From Serratia bockelmannii (GTDB taxonomy: Bacteria > Pseudomonadota > Gammaproteobacteria > Enterobacterales > Enterobacteriaceae), in contig NZ_VOUX01000025.1 in NCBI RefSeq assembly GCF_008011855.1, positions 1 to 63,079 of the forward strand: DNA of 63,079 nucleotides, written 5' to 3'. The notes beneath the pieces are model-generated. The model ran no database searches. It was not told the origin of the DNA and saw nothing but the letters and a program-made list of their open reading frames with translations. Shown here one piece after another: positions 55,905 to 63,079 of the stretch. Both the position numbers and the translations under genes were made by a program. Each line of letters begins with the position of its first letter. Position 1 is the stretch's first letter.

Positions 55905-55961
55905 CGAAAGTCGCCTACTGACTGATTTTTATTTATTCTTCGGTTCCCAATCCGCGCTTAC

Positions 55962-55998
55962 CTGTATATACTCACAGCAAGACTGTATAAACAAACAG
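55962..55998 (+). promoter_or_regulatory. Two tandem SOS (LexA) boxes upstream of lexA
   Basis: CTGTATATACTCACAG (55962-55977) and CTGTATAAACAAACAG (55983-55998) each fit CTG-N10-CAG with the AT-rich core. Their centres are 21 bp apart. Two boxes upstream of lexA are also found in E. coli and allow autoregulation. Confidence 0.95.
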
Positions 55999-56006
55999 GG
56001 GGCGGA

Positions 56007-56615
56007 ATGAAAGCACTAACTACCAGACAGCAAGAGGTCTACGATCTGATTCGCGATCATATTTCGCAAACGGGCATGCCGCCAACGCGTGCCGAGATCG
56101 CGATGCGTCTGGGGTTCCGTTCGCCTAACGCCGCCGAAGAGCACCTGAAGGCGCTGGCACGCAAAGGCGTGATCGAAATCGTCTCCGGTGCGTCGCGCGG
56201 TATCCGCCTGTTGATGGAAGAAGAAGAAGGGTTGCCGCTGATCGGTCGCGTCGCCGCCGGCGAACCGCTGCTGGCGCAGCAGCACATCGAAGGGCACTAC
56301 CAGGTGGATCCTTCCCTGTTTAAACCGAGCGCCGATTTCCTGTTGCGGGTGAACGGCATGTCGATGCGCGACATCGGCATTCTGGACGGCGATCTGCTGG
56401 CGGTGCACAAAACGCAAGACGTGCGCAACGGCCAGGTCGTGGTCGCGCGCATCGAAGACGAAGTGACGGTCAAGCGCTTGAAAAAGCACGGTAACGTGGT
56501 TGAGCTGCTGCCGGAGAACAATGAATTCCAACCGATCGTGGTCGATCTGCGCCAGCAGAATTTCACGATCGAAGGGCTGGCGGTCGGCGTGATCCGCAAC
56601 GGCGACTGGATTTAA
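56007..56615 (+). CDS. lexA: LexA, SOS repressor and autoprotease
   Basis: LexA represses DNA-damage genes and cleaves itself when RecA filaments form. The 202-residue protein has the winged helix-turn-helix ([22 protein letters not shown]), the cleavage site Ala84-Gly85 in VAAGEP, and the Ser119/Lys156 dyad (GMSM, TVKRL), all at the E. coli positions. Two SOS boxes precede it. A terminator separates it from dinF, although read-through from the lexA promoter is known in E. coli. Confidence 0.98.
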   Translation: MKALTTRQQEVYDLIRDHISQTGMPPTRAEIAMRLGFRSPNAAEEHLKALARKGVIEIVSGASRGIRLLMEEEEGLPLIGRVAAGEPLLAQQHIEGHYQVDPSLFKPSADFLLRVNGMSMRDIGILDGDLLAVHKTQDVRNGQVVVARIEDEVTVKRLKKHGNVVELLPENNEFQPIVVDLRQQNFTIEGLAVGVIRNGDWI

Positions 56616-56649
56616 TCGCCGCGCCATCACCGCCGCTCCCTGTATCAAT

Positions 56650-56672
56650 CGCCCCTGTTTTGGGGCGTTTTT
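56650..56672 (+). terminator. Terminator between lexA and dinF
   Basis: CGCCCC-TGTTTT-GGGGCG stem followed by TTTTTG. It probably lets only part of the lexA transcript continue into dinF. Confidence 0.85.
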
Positions 56673-56718
56673 GTTTCTGACTTCGCCCTTTGTCACTCTG
56701 TCACAGGAACATCCCATC

Positions 56719-58056
56719 ATGCGCCTGATTTCCGCCTTCACCAGCGACACCGATAAAGCCCTGTGGCGCCTCGCCCTGCCGATGATTTTCTCCAATATCA
56801 CCGTGCCGCTGCTCGGGCTGGTGGACACCGCGGTGATCGGCCACCTCGACAGCCCGATCTATTTGGGAGGCGTGGCGATCGGCGCGGTGGCGACCAGCTT
56901 CCTGTTCATGCTGCTGCTGTTCCTGCGCATGAGCACCACCGGCCTCGCGGCGCAGGCGCTGGGAGCGAAGAACCCGCAGGCGCTGGCGCGCGCCTTTATG
57001 CAACCGCTGCTGCTGGCGTTGTTGGCCGGGGGGGCGATCGTCCTGTTGCGCTACCCGCTGATTGAACTGGCGCTGCGGATCGTCGGCGGCGATGGCGAGG
57101 TGCTGGAGCAGGCGCGGCGTTTTCTTGAGATCCGCTGGTTGAGCGCACCGGCGGCGCTGGCCAACCTGGTGCTGCTGGGCTGGCTGCTCGGCGTGCAGTA
57201 CGTGCGTGCGCCGGTGATCCTGCTGATCGTCGGCAACCTGCTGAACATCGTGCTGGATATCTGGCTGGTGATGGGCCTGGGCTGGAACGTACGAGGGGCG
57301 GCGGCGGCCACCGCCATCGCCGAATATGCCACGCTATTGCTCGGCCTGTGGCTGGCGTGGCGAGTGATGCGTCTGCGCGGTATTACCCTGGCGATGCTGC
57401 GTCAGGCCTGGCGTGGCGATCTGCGCCGCCTGCTGGCGCTCAATCGCGACATCATGTTGCGCTCATTGCTGCTGCAGCTGTGTTTTGCGTCGCTGACCAT
57501 TTTCGGCGCTCGCCTGGGGAGCGATGTGGTGGCGGTTAACGCGGTGTTGATGAACCTGCTGACGTTTACCGCCTATGCGCTCGACGGCTTCGCTTATGCG
57601 GTGGAGGCCCATTCCGGCCACGCCTACGGTGCCCGGGACGGCAGCCAACTGCGTAAGGTGTGGCACGCGGCCTGCAGGCAGGCTGGGCTGGTCGCGTTGG
57701 CTTTCGGCCTGGCGTATGCCGTTACCGGCCAGCAGATCGTGGCGGCGTTGACCTCCTTGCCGGAGCTGCGTGCGTTGGCCGTCCACTATTTACCGTGGCA
57801 GGTCATTCTGCCGCTGGTCGGGGTGTGGTGCTATTTGCTGGACGGCATGTTTATCGGTGCCACGCGCGGCGCCGAGATGCGTAACAGTATGGCGGTGGCC
57901 GCGGCAGGATATGGTCTGACGCTGTTCAGCGTGCCGCTGCTAGGCAACCACGGGCTCTGGCTGGCGCTGGCGGTGTTTCTGACGTTGCGTGGCGTGGCGC
58001 TGGGTTGGATTTGGCACCGTCATCAGGTGCGCGGCAGCTGGTTTGCTGCACGTTAG
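56719..58056 (+). CDS. dinF: MATE-family efflux protein DinF
   Basis: DinF is a damage-inducible member of the MATE exporters in the inner membrane; in E. coli it has been linked to oxidative and bile-salt stress. The 445-residue protein has twelve hydrophobic segments and family blocks ALPMIFSNITVPLLGLVDTA, GVAIGAVATSFLFMLLLFLR and DGFAYAVEAHSGHAYGARD. The ATG at 56719, after AGGAAC, opens the conserved N-terminus. It follows lexA and probably shares its SOS control. Confidence 0.95.
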   Translation: MRLISAFTSDTDKALWRLALPMIFSNITVPLLGLVDTAVIGHLDSPIYLGGVAIGAVATSFLFMLLLFLRMSTTGLAAQALGAKNPQALARAFMQPLLLALLAGGAIVLLRYPLIELALRIVGGDGEVLEQARRFLEIRWLSAPAALANLVLLGWLLGVQYVRAPVILLIVGNLLNIVLDIWLVMGLGWNVRGAAAATAIAEYATLLLGLWLAWRVMRLRGITLAMLRQAWRGDLRRLLALNRDIMLRSLLLQLCFASLTIFGARLGSDVVAVNAVLMNLLTFTAYALDGFAYAVEAHSGHAYGARDGSQLRKVWHAACRQAGLVALAFGLAYAVTGQQIVAALTSLPELRALAVHYLPWQVILPLVGVWCYLLDGMFIGATRGAEMRNSMAVAAAGYGLTLFSVPLLGNHGLWLALAVFLTLRGVALGWIWHRHQVRGSWFAAR

Positions 58057-58371
58057 ACCGGACGCTTTGTTGGGTTAATTATTAATTTATCTTATGTTTT
58101 TATTCATGTTTGCTTACATGTTTCCAGCCTGAATATTTCCGGTTTAGTTCGTTGTTTGTTAGCGTTTTTTGTGTTTATTTTTCTTTTTAATGGTTTTTTA
58201 TTCTGATGTTTGGCTTTTTTATTTCCATGTTTAACTAGAATGAATCATGTGGCTGGTGAATGAAGGGGAGCGGTGCTTCTTAAGGTGAAGGGAGTATCAA
58301 CCAGAAAAATTTCTGTTTAACCCCGGCCGGCGACAGGGATCACTGATTCACCACAGGTTAACGGAGAGACT
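58057..58371. other. AT-rich dinF-yjbJ intergenic region
   Basis: This 315-bp gap is very rich in T over its first 180 bases, in contrast to the high-GC genes around it. It must include the yjbJ promoter. CGGAGAG at about 58361 is the ribosome site. I see no ORF, repeat or strong terminator in it. Confidence 0.5.
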
Positions 58372-58581
58372 ATGAATAAAGATCAAGCCGACGGTAACTG
58401 GAAGCAGCTGAAAGGCAAAGTGAAGGAAAAATGGGGCAAGCTGACCGATGACGATCTGACGGTCATCGAAGGGAAACGCGAACAGCTAGTCGGTAAAATC
58501 CAGGAGCGCTACGGTTACCAGAAAGAGGCGGCCGAGAAAGAGGTGAAAGCCTGGGAAGATCACACCAAACATCGCTGGTAA
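58372..58581 (+). CDS. yjbJ: CsbD-family small stress protein YjbJ
   Basis: The 69-residue product is a CsbD-like protein, a small hydrophilic helical family; E. coli YjbJ is abundant in stationary phase. Family features are MNKDQADGNWKQLKGKVKEKW, a central KLTDDDL turn, and YGYQKEAAEKEVKAWE. It is rich in Lys and Glu with no membrane segment. Its molecular role is unknown. It lies between dinF and zur as in E. coli. Confidence 0.95.
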   Translation: MNKDQADGNWKQLKGKVKEKWGKLTDDDLTVIEGKREQLVGKIQERYGYQKEAAEKEVKAWEDHTKHRW

Positions 58582-58683
58582 CACGCAGGGCCGCCACTGA
58601 CGGCGGCCGGCAACAGCGCAGGCCGGCGTCGCTCCATCCTCTGGCGCCCCGGCTGCAGGTACAGGGAAGTACCTGACTTCGTC

Positions 58684-59196
58684 TTACTTCTTCTTGATGG
58701 CGATGCTGTGATCGTGTTCGGCGCAGTCATGCTTGCTGTCACAAGCCTCAACTTCAACGCAACCGGCGCACAGACCGTGCGCTTCCACCACGCTGTGCCG
58801 CAGTGCAAATCCGGCTTCCTGCGCCAGCTTCTGCAGCGTTTCCTCCACGCCTTCGGTGGTGCGTTCGGTCACCTGGCCGCAGCGGTCGCAGATAAACAGC
58901 GCGGATGTATGCATCGGCTGTTCGAAATGGTGGCACAGCACGTAGCTGTTGGCCGATTCCACTCTATGGATAAACCCTTGCTCCAGCAGAAAATCCAGCG
59001 CGCGGTAGACCGTCGGCGGCTTGGCCTGCGGTTCGGCGACGCGCAGCAGATCGAGCAGGTCATATGCGCTGATTGCACCGGGTTGCTGAGTCATCAGACG
59101 CAGCACTTCCAGCCGTTGCGGCGTCAATCGCACATTGCGTTGCTGGCAGAGGCGTTCAGCCTGCGCCAGCAGCTTTTCCTGGGTGGTTGAGTTCAT
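58684..59196 (-). CDS. zur: Zinc uptake regulator Zur
   Basis: Zur is the Fur-family repressor of zinc uptake genes, active when loaded with Zn2+. The 170-residue product has the DNA-binding block RNVRLTPQRLEVLRLM and AKPPTVYRALDFLLEQGF. Metal sites are HHFEQPMHTSALFICDRCGQV and HGLCAGCVEVEAC, with a C-terminal His/Lys-rich tail. The start at 59196 gives MNSTTQEKLLAQAERLC as in E. coli; a frame open to 59637 has no conserved sequence upstream. Its position next to yjbJ is conserved. Confidence 0.96.
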   Translation of the reverse strand: MNSTTQEKLLAQAERLCQQRNVRLTPQRLEVLRLMTQQPGAISAYDLLDLLRVAEPQAKPPTVYRALDFLLEQGFIHRVESANSYVLCHHFEQPMHTSALFICDRCGQVTERTTEGVEETLQKLAQEAGFALRHSVVEAHGLCAGCVEVEACDSKHDCAEHDHSIAIKKK

Positions 59197-59441
59197 CGCA
59201 AATATCCCGGTACGTAAAAAAGCCGATTTTACCATGATTACGGCGAATCGCCGAGAGTTGCCCCCTTTTCCCCTGAGGATAGCGCAGGGAAAGGCGCGTC
59301 GATCGCGCGAAAAGAGAGTTGCATCACAACTTTTCCCCGCCGTCGGGCGGCAAATCAACGTTGCCGGTTTTAGCGCTGGAGAGCGGGGGACGAGAGCGGT
59401 ATAACGCCTTTCACCCGCGTGATGAGCAGGAGCCCTGTGTG

Positions 59442-60014
59442 ATGACGGAAAGAGAGAAGCTGTTAAGCGGCCTGGAGTACAACAGCCGCGATGAAGAACT
59501 GATCGCCCTGTACCATCGGGCGAGGGCGTTGACCAAAAGCTTGGGGGCGCTGGACTCGCATCAGGCGGACGAGAAAAACCGCCTGCTCGGCGAGCTGTTT
59601 GGCGCCTGGGGGAAGGCGAGTTGGATTGAAACACCATTCTGGTGCGACTACGGGCAGCATGTCCGCATCGGTAAAAACTGTTTTATCAACGTCAATGCGG
59701 TGTTCCTCGATTGTAATACCATCACCATCGGCGACAACACGCTGATCGGCCCCAACGTGCAAATCTATACGCCGAGCCACCCGCTGAAGGCCGCAGAGCG
59801 CTTCACCGGCGATCCGGATTTCCCTTTCCGCACCTCGGCGCAGCCGGTGTCCATTGGCAACAACGTCTGGATCGGCGGCAACGTAGTGATCCTGCCGGGA
59901 GTGACCATCGGCGACGGCACGACCATCGGCGCGGGCAGCATCGTCACCGGCGACATCCCGGCCAACGTGCTGGCGCTGGGGCAGCCATGCCGGGTTATCC
60001 GATCGTTGGAATAG
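59442..60014 (+). CDS. Sugar O-acetyltransferase (maltose/galactoside acetyltransferase family)
   Basis: The 190-residue protein is a left-handed beta-helix hexapeptide-repeat acetyltransferase of the Maa/LacA/NodL type. It has an N-terminal maltose-acetyltransferase cap (MTEREKLLSGLEYNSRDEEL), FWCDYGQHVRIGKNCFINVN, the catalytic histidine segment IYTPSHPL, and VSIGNNVWIGGNVVILPGVTIGDG. It should acetylate a sugar or glycan with acetyl-CoA. The ATG at 59442 lies 9 bases after AGGAG. It is not in the maltose operon and has no obvious partner; the specific acceptor is unknown. Confidence 0.88.
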   Translation: MTEREKLLSGLEYNSRDEELIALYHRARALTKSLGALDSHQADEKNRLLGELFGAWGKASWIETPFWCDYGQHVRIGKNCFINVNAVFLDCNTITIGDNTLIGPNVQIYTPSHPLKAAERFTGDPDFPFRTSAQPVSIGNNVWIGGNVVILPGVTIGDGTTIGAGSIVTGDIPANVLALGQPCRVIRSLE

Positions 60015-60018
60015 GGCG

Positions 60019-60564
60019 TTATCGACGAGCAGGAGGCAAGGGGGCGGGATGGCTCTCTTTGCGGTGCGGGCCGTCGTTTGCCAACGGGCGGTCATCGGCC
60101 AACGCCAAGCGTGCGGCCGCCAGGCGGCTCATGACGGTGCCGATTGGCACCGCCAGCACTTTCGCGGCCTCCCGATAGGATAGCCCTTCGATATACACCA
60201 GAAACAGCGCGTTGCGCTGAGCCGCCGGCAGCCGGCTGACGCGTCGCATCACTTCATGGAGCCAGACCGGCTGTTCACCGTTGTCCGCATCGCCCAGCTC
60301 TTCCGCCGCCATGCAGCCTTGCCCCTGGCGAAGATGTTGGGCGCGAACTTCATTGAGCCAGATGGAGTGCAGGATGGAAAACAGCCAGCGATCCAGGTGC
60401 GAACCGGGGGTGAATTGCGCGGCGCGCTCCAGCGCACGCAGGCAGGTGGCCTGCACCAGATCGTCGGCGACATCCCGCCGGTGCGAAAGCACCAGCGCAT
60501 AGCGCCACAGGCGGGAGAGATAGTGGCCGAGTTCATCGCGTATCGCATCGCCGCTGATAGTCAC
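60019..60564 (-). CDS. ECF-type RNA polymerase sigma factor
   Basis: The 181-residue protein has sigma region 2 (RRDVADDLVQATCLRALERAA, FTPGSHLDRWLFSILHSIW) and region 4 (LPAAQRNALFLVYIEGLSYREAA, VPIGTVMSRLAAAR). It lacks regions 1 and 3, as ECF sigma factors do. A GTG at 60564 is the best start, but GGAGG abuts it, so the true start is uncertain. It lies 18 bp after the TPR gene, in the same reading frame, separated by its TGA stop plus six codons. No anti-sigma gene follows: the next gene is convergent maa-like. The C-terminus is Pro/Arg-rich. Confidence 0.88.
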   Translation of the reverse strand: MTISGDAIRDELGHYLSRLWRYALVLSHRRDVADDLVQATCLRALERAAQFTPGSHLDRWLFSILHSIWLNEVRAQHLRQGQGCMAAEELGDADNGEQPVWLHEVMRRVSRLPAAQRNALFLVYIEGLSYREAAKVLAVPIGTVMSRLAAARLALADDRPLANDGPHRKESHPAPLPPARR

Positions 60565-60582
60565 CTCCGCAGGCGCGTCGGA

Positions 60583-61116
60583 TCAAGATTCCGGGTGGCG
60601 GTCGATGGCCGCCGCCAAATCGCGGTACTCCTCGCATTTGGTGCCGCACAGCGACTGGATCACCTGCAGCTGCTGGCGCGCCAGATCGGGTCGTCCTTTC
60701 AGCATGTAGGCTTCCCCCAGGTACTCGCGCACTTTAGGGTATTTCGGATCGAGGGCTACTGATTTTAAATAATAGCCGATACCCTCATCGGTGCGGCCAA
60801 GTTTGCGCGTGGCGTAGCCGCGATAGTTCAGCGCAACGGCGGTGTTGGGATCTTTCAGCGTGTTGAGCATATCGAGCGCTTCCTGATAGCGGCCGCTTTT
60901 CGCCAGCGCATAGGCGTAGTTAGTGCGGTCGACGTCGTCGACCTTGCCGCTTTTATCCACCATGCAGGTCTGAGTTTTGCTGTCGTAGACCTGGCCTTTC
61001 GGGCAGGTCGGCGGGGTTTGGCTGCTGCCGTCGCCGCCCATCGCCAGCGCCGCGCCGGAAAACAGCAGGCAGCCGGCAATGGCCGATGCCAGCAGGCGTT
61101 TAATGGAGCTGTTCAT
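60583..61116 (-). CDS. Exported TPR-repeat protein
   Basis: The 177-residue precursor has a signal peptide (MNSSIKRLLASAIAGCLLFSGAALA). A Cys-flanked segment CPKGQVYDSKTQTCM follows, then about three TPR-like helix pairs (YAYALAKSGRYQEALDML; VALNYRGYATRKLGRTDEGIGYYLKS; YPKVREYLGEAYMLKGRPDLARQQL), with a final cysteine pair in LCGTKCEEY. It is likely periplasmic, possibly disulfide-bonded. It forms an operon with the ECF sigma factor. Its function is unknown; its position suggests a role in sensing for, or output of, that sigma factor. Confidence 0.82.
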   Translation of the reverse strand: MNSSIKRLLASAIAGCLLFSGAALAMGGDGSSQTPPTCPKGQVYDSKTQTCMVDKSGKVDDVDRTNYAYALAKSGRYQEALDMLNTLKDPNTAVALNYRGYATRKLGRTDEGIGYYLKSVALDPKYPKVREYLGEAYMLKGRPDLARQQLQVIQSLCGTKCEEYRDLAAAIDRHPES

Positions 61117-61170
61117 GGTTGTGTCCTCAAGGCAGAGGCGCCGTGCGCGCCCGTAATGAGATAACACCTG

Positions 61171-61198
61171 AACGAGTGGGTTTATTCGCCTTGTCTCC
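61171..61198 (-). promoter_or_regulatory. Candidate ECF-type promoter upstream of the TPR-sigma operon
   Basis: On the minus strand, GGAGAC (61193-61198) and CGTT (61171-61174) are spaced by 18 bases. This resembles autoregulated ECF promoters (GGAAC-like -35, CGT-type -10). It lies about 55 bp before the TPR start. It is a weak call from motif reading only. Confidence 0.35.
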
Positions 61199-61318
61199 GC
61201 TTATTTTTGCCGGCGGCAAGCGGGTTTTCCCAACGGCGCCGATTGTCGTTATAATAGCCGTTTGCGGCCGCGCGCCGTTCGTTGAACCCAGACAGACTCA
61301 GGTAGCCAGTAACTCAGC

Positions 61319-62329
61319 ATGACGAAAGACAACCACGCCCCAACCTACGCCGCCAATCGTTTCTCCATCGCGCCGATGCTCGACTGGACCGATCGTCATT
61401 GCCGTTACTTCCACCGCCTGCTGACCAAGGAAACGCTGCTGTACACCGAAATGGTGACCACCGGCGCGATCATCCACGGCAAGGGCGACTATCTGGCCTA
61501 CAGCGAAGAAGAGCATCCGGTGGCGCTGCAGCTGGGCGGCAGCGATCCGGCCGCGCTGGCGCATTGCGCCAAGCTGGCGGAGCAGCGCGGTTACGATGAG
61601 ATTAACCTCAACGTCGGCTGCCCGTCCGATCGCGTGCAAAACGGCATGTTCGGCGCCTGTCTGATGGGCCAGGCGGCGCTGGTCGCCGATTGCATCAAGG
61701 CGATGCGCGACGTGGTGTCGATACCGGTGACGGTGAAGACCCGCATCGGCATCGACGATCAGGACAGCTACGCCTTCCTGTGCGATTTTATTCAAACCGT
61801 CGCCGGGCGCGGCGAGTGCGACATGTTCACTATCCACGCTCGCAAAGCCTGGCTCTCTGGCCTCAGCCCGAAAGAGAACCGCGAAGTGCCGCCGCTGGAC
61901 TACCCGCGCGTTTATCAGCTGAAGCGGGATTTCCCGGCGCTGACCATCGCCATTAACGGCGGGGTGAAAACGCTGGAAGAGGCGCAGCAGCATCTGCAGC
62001 ATCTGGACGGTGTGATGATGGGGCGCGAGGCGTATCAGAATCCGGGTATCCTGGCGCGGGTCGACAGCGAACTGTTCGGCGCGCAGACCGCGGTGTCGGA
62101 CAGCGTGGCGATCGTCGAAGCGCTGTATCCGTATATTGAGCGCGAGTTGTCCAACGGCACCTATCTCGGCCACATCACCCGCCACATCCTCGGTTTGTTC
62201 CAGGGCGTGCCGGGCGCGCGCCAGTGGCGTCGCCACCTGAGCGAGAACGCCCACAAGCCGGGCGCCGATGCGCGGGTGGTGGAGCAGGCGCTGGCGCTGG
62301 TGCGTCAGCCGCGTGTCGAAATGGCGTAA
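61319..62329 (+). CDS. dusA: tRNA-dihydrouridine(20/20a) synthase DusA
   Basis: DusA reduces uridine 20/20a in the tRNA D-loop using FMN and NADPH. The 336-residue protein has [20 protein letters not shown] at the N-terminus, the catalytic cysteine region [22 protein letters not shown], and the FMN-phosphate loops [29 protein letters not shown] and [11 protein letters not shown]. The ATG at 61319 gives [17 protein letters not shown] terminator follows at 62368-62406. dusA genes are known integration sites for some mobile elements, but none is seen inside this copy. Confidence 0.97.
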   Translation: MTKDNHAPTYAANRFSIAPMLDWTDRHCRYFHRLLTKETLLYTEMVTTGAIIHGKGDYLAYSEEEHPVALQLGGSDPAALAHCAKLAEQRGYDEINLNVGCPSDRVQNGMFGACLMGQAALVADCIKAMRDVVSIPVTVKTRIGIDDQDSYAFLCDFIQTVAGRGECDMFTIHARKAWLSGLSPKENREVPPLDYPRVYQLKRDFPALTIAINGGVKTLEEAQQHLQHLDGVMMGREAYQNPGILARVDSELFGAQTAVSDSVAIVEALYPYIERELSNGTYLGHITRHILGLFQGVPGARQWRRHLSENAHKPGADARVVEQALALVRQPRVEMA

Positions 62330-62367
62330 CCCGCAAAAAATTTGACCAACAGTTAGTCTTTTTCGCC

Positions 62368-62406
62368 AGGCATTCGGCCCATTGCCGGATGCCTGCCCCT
62401 TTTTTT
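62368..62406 (+). terminator. Terminator of dusA
   Basis: AGGCATTCGG / CCGGATGCCT stem around CCCATTG, followed by GCCCC and eight T. It lies 38 bases after the dusA stop. Confidence 0.88.
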
Positions 62407-62431
62407 CAATAGGTTAGCCCTTTCGCCGTTC

Positions 62432-62447
62432 TGGCACGCTTCTTGTA
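62432..62447 (+). promoter_or_regulatory. Sigma-54 promoter of pspG
   Basis: TGGCACGCTTCTTGTA fits the -24/-12 sigma-54 consensus TGGCACG-N4-TTGCA, with one mismatch in the -12 element. It lies about 40 bp before pspG. pspG is a known target of PspF and sigma-54. Confidence 0.85.
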
Positions 62448-62486
62448 ATCCACTCTGCAGATACGTTGAGTTGCAAAGGAGCAATC

Positions 62487-62705
62487 ATGTTGGAAATCTT
62501 CTTTCTCATTGGCTTTGTGGTGATGCTGATGGTGACCGGCATCTCGCTGCTGGGGATCTTCGCTGCGCTGTTGGTGGCGGCGGCGTTCATGCTGTTGGGC
62601 GGGTTGTTCGCGGTGGTCATCAAGCTGCTGCCGTGGCTGATTTTGGCGGTCGTCGGGGTATGGATTTACCGGTCGATGCAGAAACCGCAGGCCAGGCGTT
62701 ACTGA
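62487..62705 (+). CDS. pspG: Phage shock protein G
   Basis: PspG is a small inner-membrane effector of the phage-shock response to envelope stress. The 72-residue protein is almost wholly hydrophobic up to residue 60 (MLEIFFLIGFVVMLMVTGIS; AAFMLLGGLFAVVIKLLPWL), with a basic tail. The ATG at 62487 follows AAAGGAG. It is driven by the sigma-54 promoter at 62432 and follows dusA as in E. coli. Confidence 0.94.
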   Translation: MLEIFFLIGFVVMLMVTGISLLGIFAALLVAAAFMLLGGLFAVVIKLLPWLILAVVGVWIYRSMQKPQARRY

Positions 62706-62886
62706 TTTTTTGCTGAATAATCAGTCAGTCGCGATGAAACTTGCACAACTTGCCGCCCCGCTAATGCGGCAGCGATCACAGCTTGGCAGTTTTACCGCGC
62801 GATGTGGCACATAAAGCGTGTTTTTTGCCGGACGGGGCTGTTAGGATGTGGGTCGATGCAGTGATGCGATCGATTTCATCACCGTG
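62706..62886. other. pspG downstream region
   Basis: No ORF is seen. There are CRP-like half-sites (GCGATCACAG near 62771; GATGTGGCACATAA near 62802) and an inverted repeat GTGATG-N10-CATCAC at 62861-62882 just before the candidate small RNA. These could be promoter elements for that RNA. Confidence 0.35.
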
Positions 62887-62998
62887 AGAGACAATCAAAA
62901 TTCGTGTTGCTGAAGCAACCCCCTGTCTCTGGCGGACTCTGCTCTACCCCTACAAAACGCAGTAACAGAAAGGGCTCCGTAAGGAGCCCTTTTCTTTT
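62887..62998 (+). ncRNA. Candidate structured small RNA or leader RNA
   Basis: AGAGACA (62887-62893) pairs with TGTCTCT (62924-62930) and encloses the hairpin GTTGC-TGAA-GCAAC (62906-62919). CTGC / GCAG near 62938-62963 can form another short stem. The region ends in a textbook terminator, AGGGCTCC-GTAA-GGAGCCCT plus TTTTCTTTT (62971-62998). No ORF with a good ribosome site lies inside. It may be a trans-acting sRNA or the terminated leader of the next gene. I do not recognise a named RNA family. Confidence 0.5.
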
Positions 62999-63002
62999 GC
63001 CG

Positions 63003-63079
63003 TGACCCGTCCTGAATAGCGTTGACACATTTTACTCACGCACAGAGGAAAATGTGATGAACCAGTATATTAAACGCAC
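63003..63079 (+). CDS. Start of an unidentified gene, possibly within an insertion sequence
   Basis: AGAGGA at 63044-63049 precedes an ATG at 63057, giving MNQYIKR... before the window ends. The leader from 63003 (TGACCCGTCCTGAATAGCG, then TTGACACATTTTAC) resembles the left end plus promoter of IS3-type elements. E. coli has qorA on the opposite strand here, so this is a departure from the backbone. Only seven full codons are visible, so the identification is tentative. Confidence 0.3.

Noticed and set aside
60564..60585. Fusion of the TPR protein and sigma factor by TGA readthrough
   Set aside because: The shared frame has a one-in-three chance of arising at random, and a fused protein would carry a signal peptide that sends the sigma factor out of the cytoplasm.
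61399..62254. Mobile-element integration within dusA
   Set aside because: dusA is full length and followed by its own terminator and pspG; no integrase or repeat is present.

Overview
The window comes from a high-GC enterobacterium and almost certainly from Serratia marcescens or a very close relative. It starts inside the 3' end of a 5S rRNA gene. Its backbone is the E. coli gene order metA-aceBAK-iclR-metH-yjbB-lysC-pgi-psiE-malGFE/malK-lamB-malM-ubiCA-plsB-dgkA-lexA-dinF-yjbJ-zur-dusA-pspG. The species call rests mainly on the haemolysin pair ShlB/ShlA, whose lengths (559 and 1608 residues) and key motifs fit the S. marcescens haemolysin system. All calls are from reading the sequence and from memory of family members; no database was searched.

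Layout. 1-300: 5S rRNA tail, terminators and a remnant of a second 5S gene. 450-6525: metA with MetJ boxes, then the glyoxylate-shunt operon aceB-aceA-aceK with an IclR operator. 6527-11009 (minus): gntK-gntU-edd-eda, a gluconate/Entner-Doudoroff operon behind two tandem GntR operators. 11262-12092 (minus): iclR. 12304-15984: metH. 16023-21451: a GntR/UTRA regulator divergent from an ABC importer operon that also encodes a cytoplasmic alkaline-phosphatase-superfamily hydrolase. 21659-23308: yjbB. 23356-29907 (minus): shlB-shlA. 30293-32720 (minus): a panS-like transporter, then lysC behind a lysine riboswitch. 33075-34883 (minus): a CPA1 antiporter with a nucleotide-binding domain. 35113-38889: pgi, an orphan wzi, psiE, then an ERIC element. 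39098-47588: the divergent maltose regulon. 47644-51057 (minus): an MHS transporter, LacI regulator and nucleoside hydrolase. 51450-58581: ubiC, ubiA, plsB, dgkA, lexA, dinF, yjbJ. 58684-62705: zur, a sugar acetyltransferase, a TPR protein with an ECF sigma factor, dusA, pspG. The right end holds a structured, terminator-ended candidate small RNA and the start of what may be an insertion sequence.

How it works together. The aceBAK, iclR, gnt/edd/eda and pgi genes form a central-carbon neighbourhood. Accessory modules (gnt-edd-eda, the ABC/hydrolase cluster, shlBA, the nucleoside module, the TPR/sigma pair) sit as cassettes between conserved backbone genes. Each of the accessory transport modules seems to carry its own palindromic operator.

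The most unusual items are: (1) an intact, internally deleted GH13 glucosidase-like protein between malE and malK, translationally coupled to malK and lacking the catalytic nucleophile and acid/base segments; (2) the importer operon with an embedded phosphohydrolase-fold enzyme; (3) the ECF sigma factor partnered with an exported TPR protein and no visible anti-sigma factor; (4) a nucleoside hydrolase with an expanded metal-binding loop; (5) the candidate small RNA at the right end.
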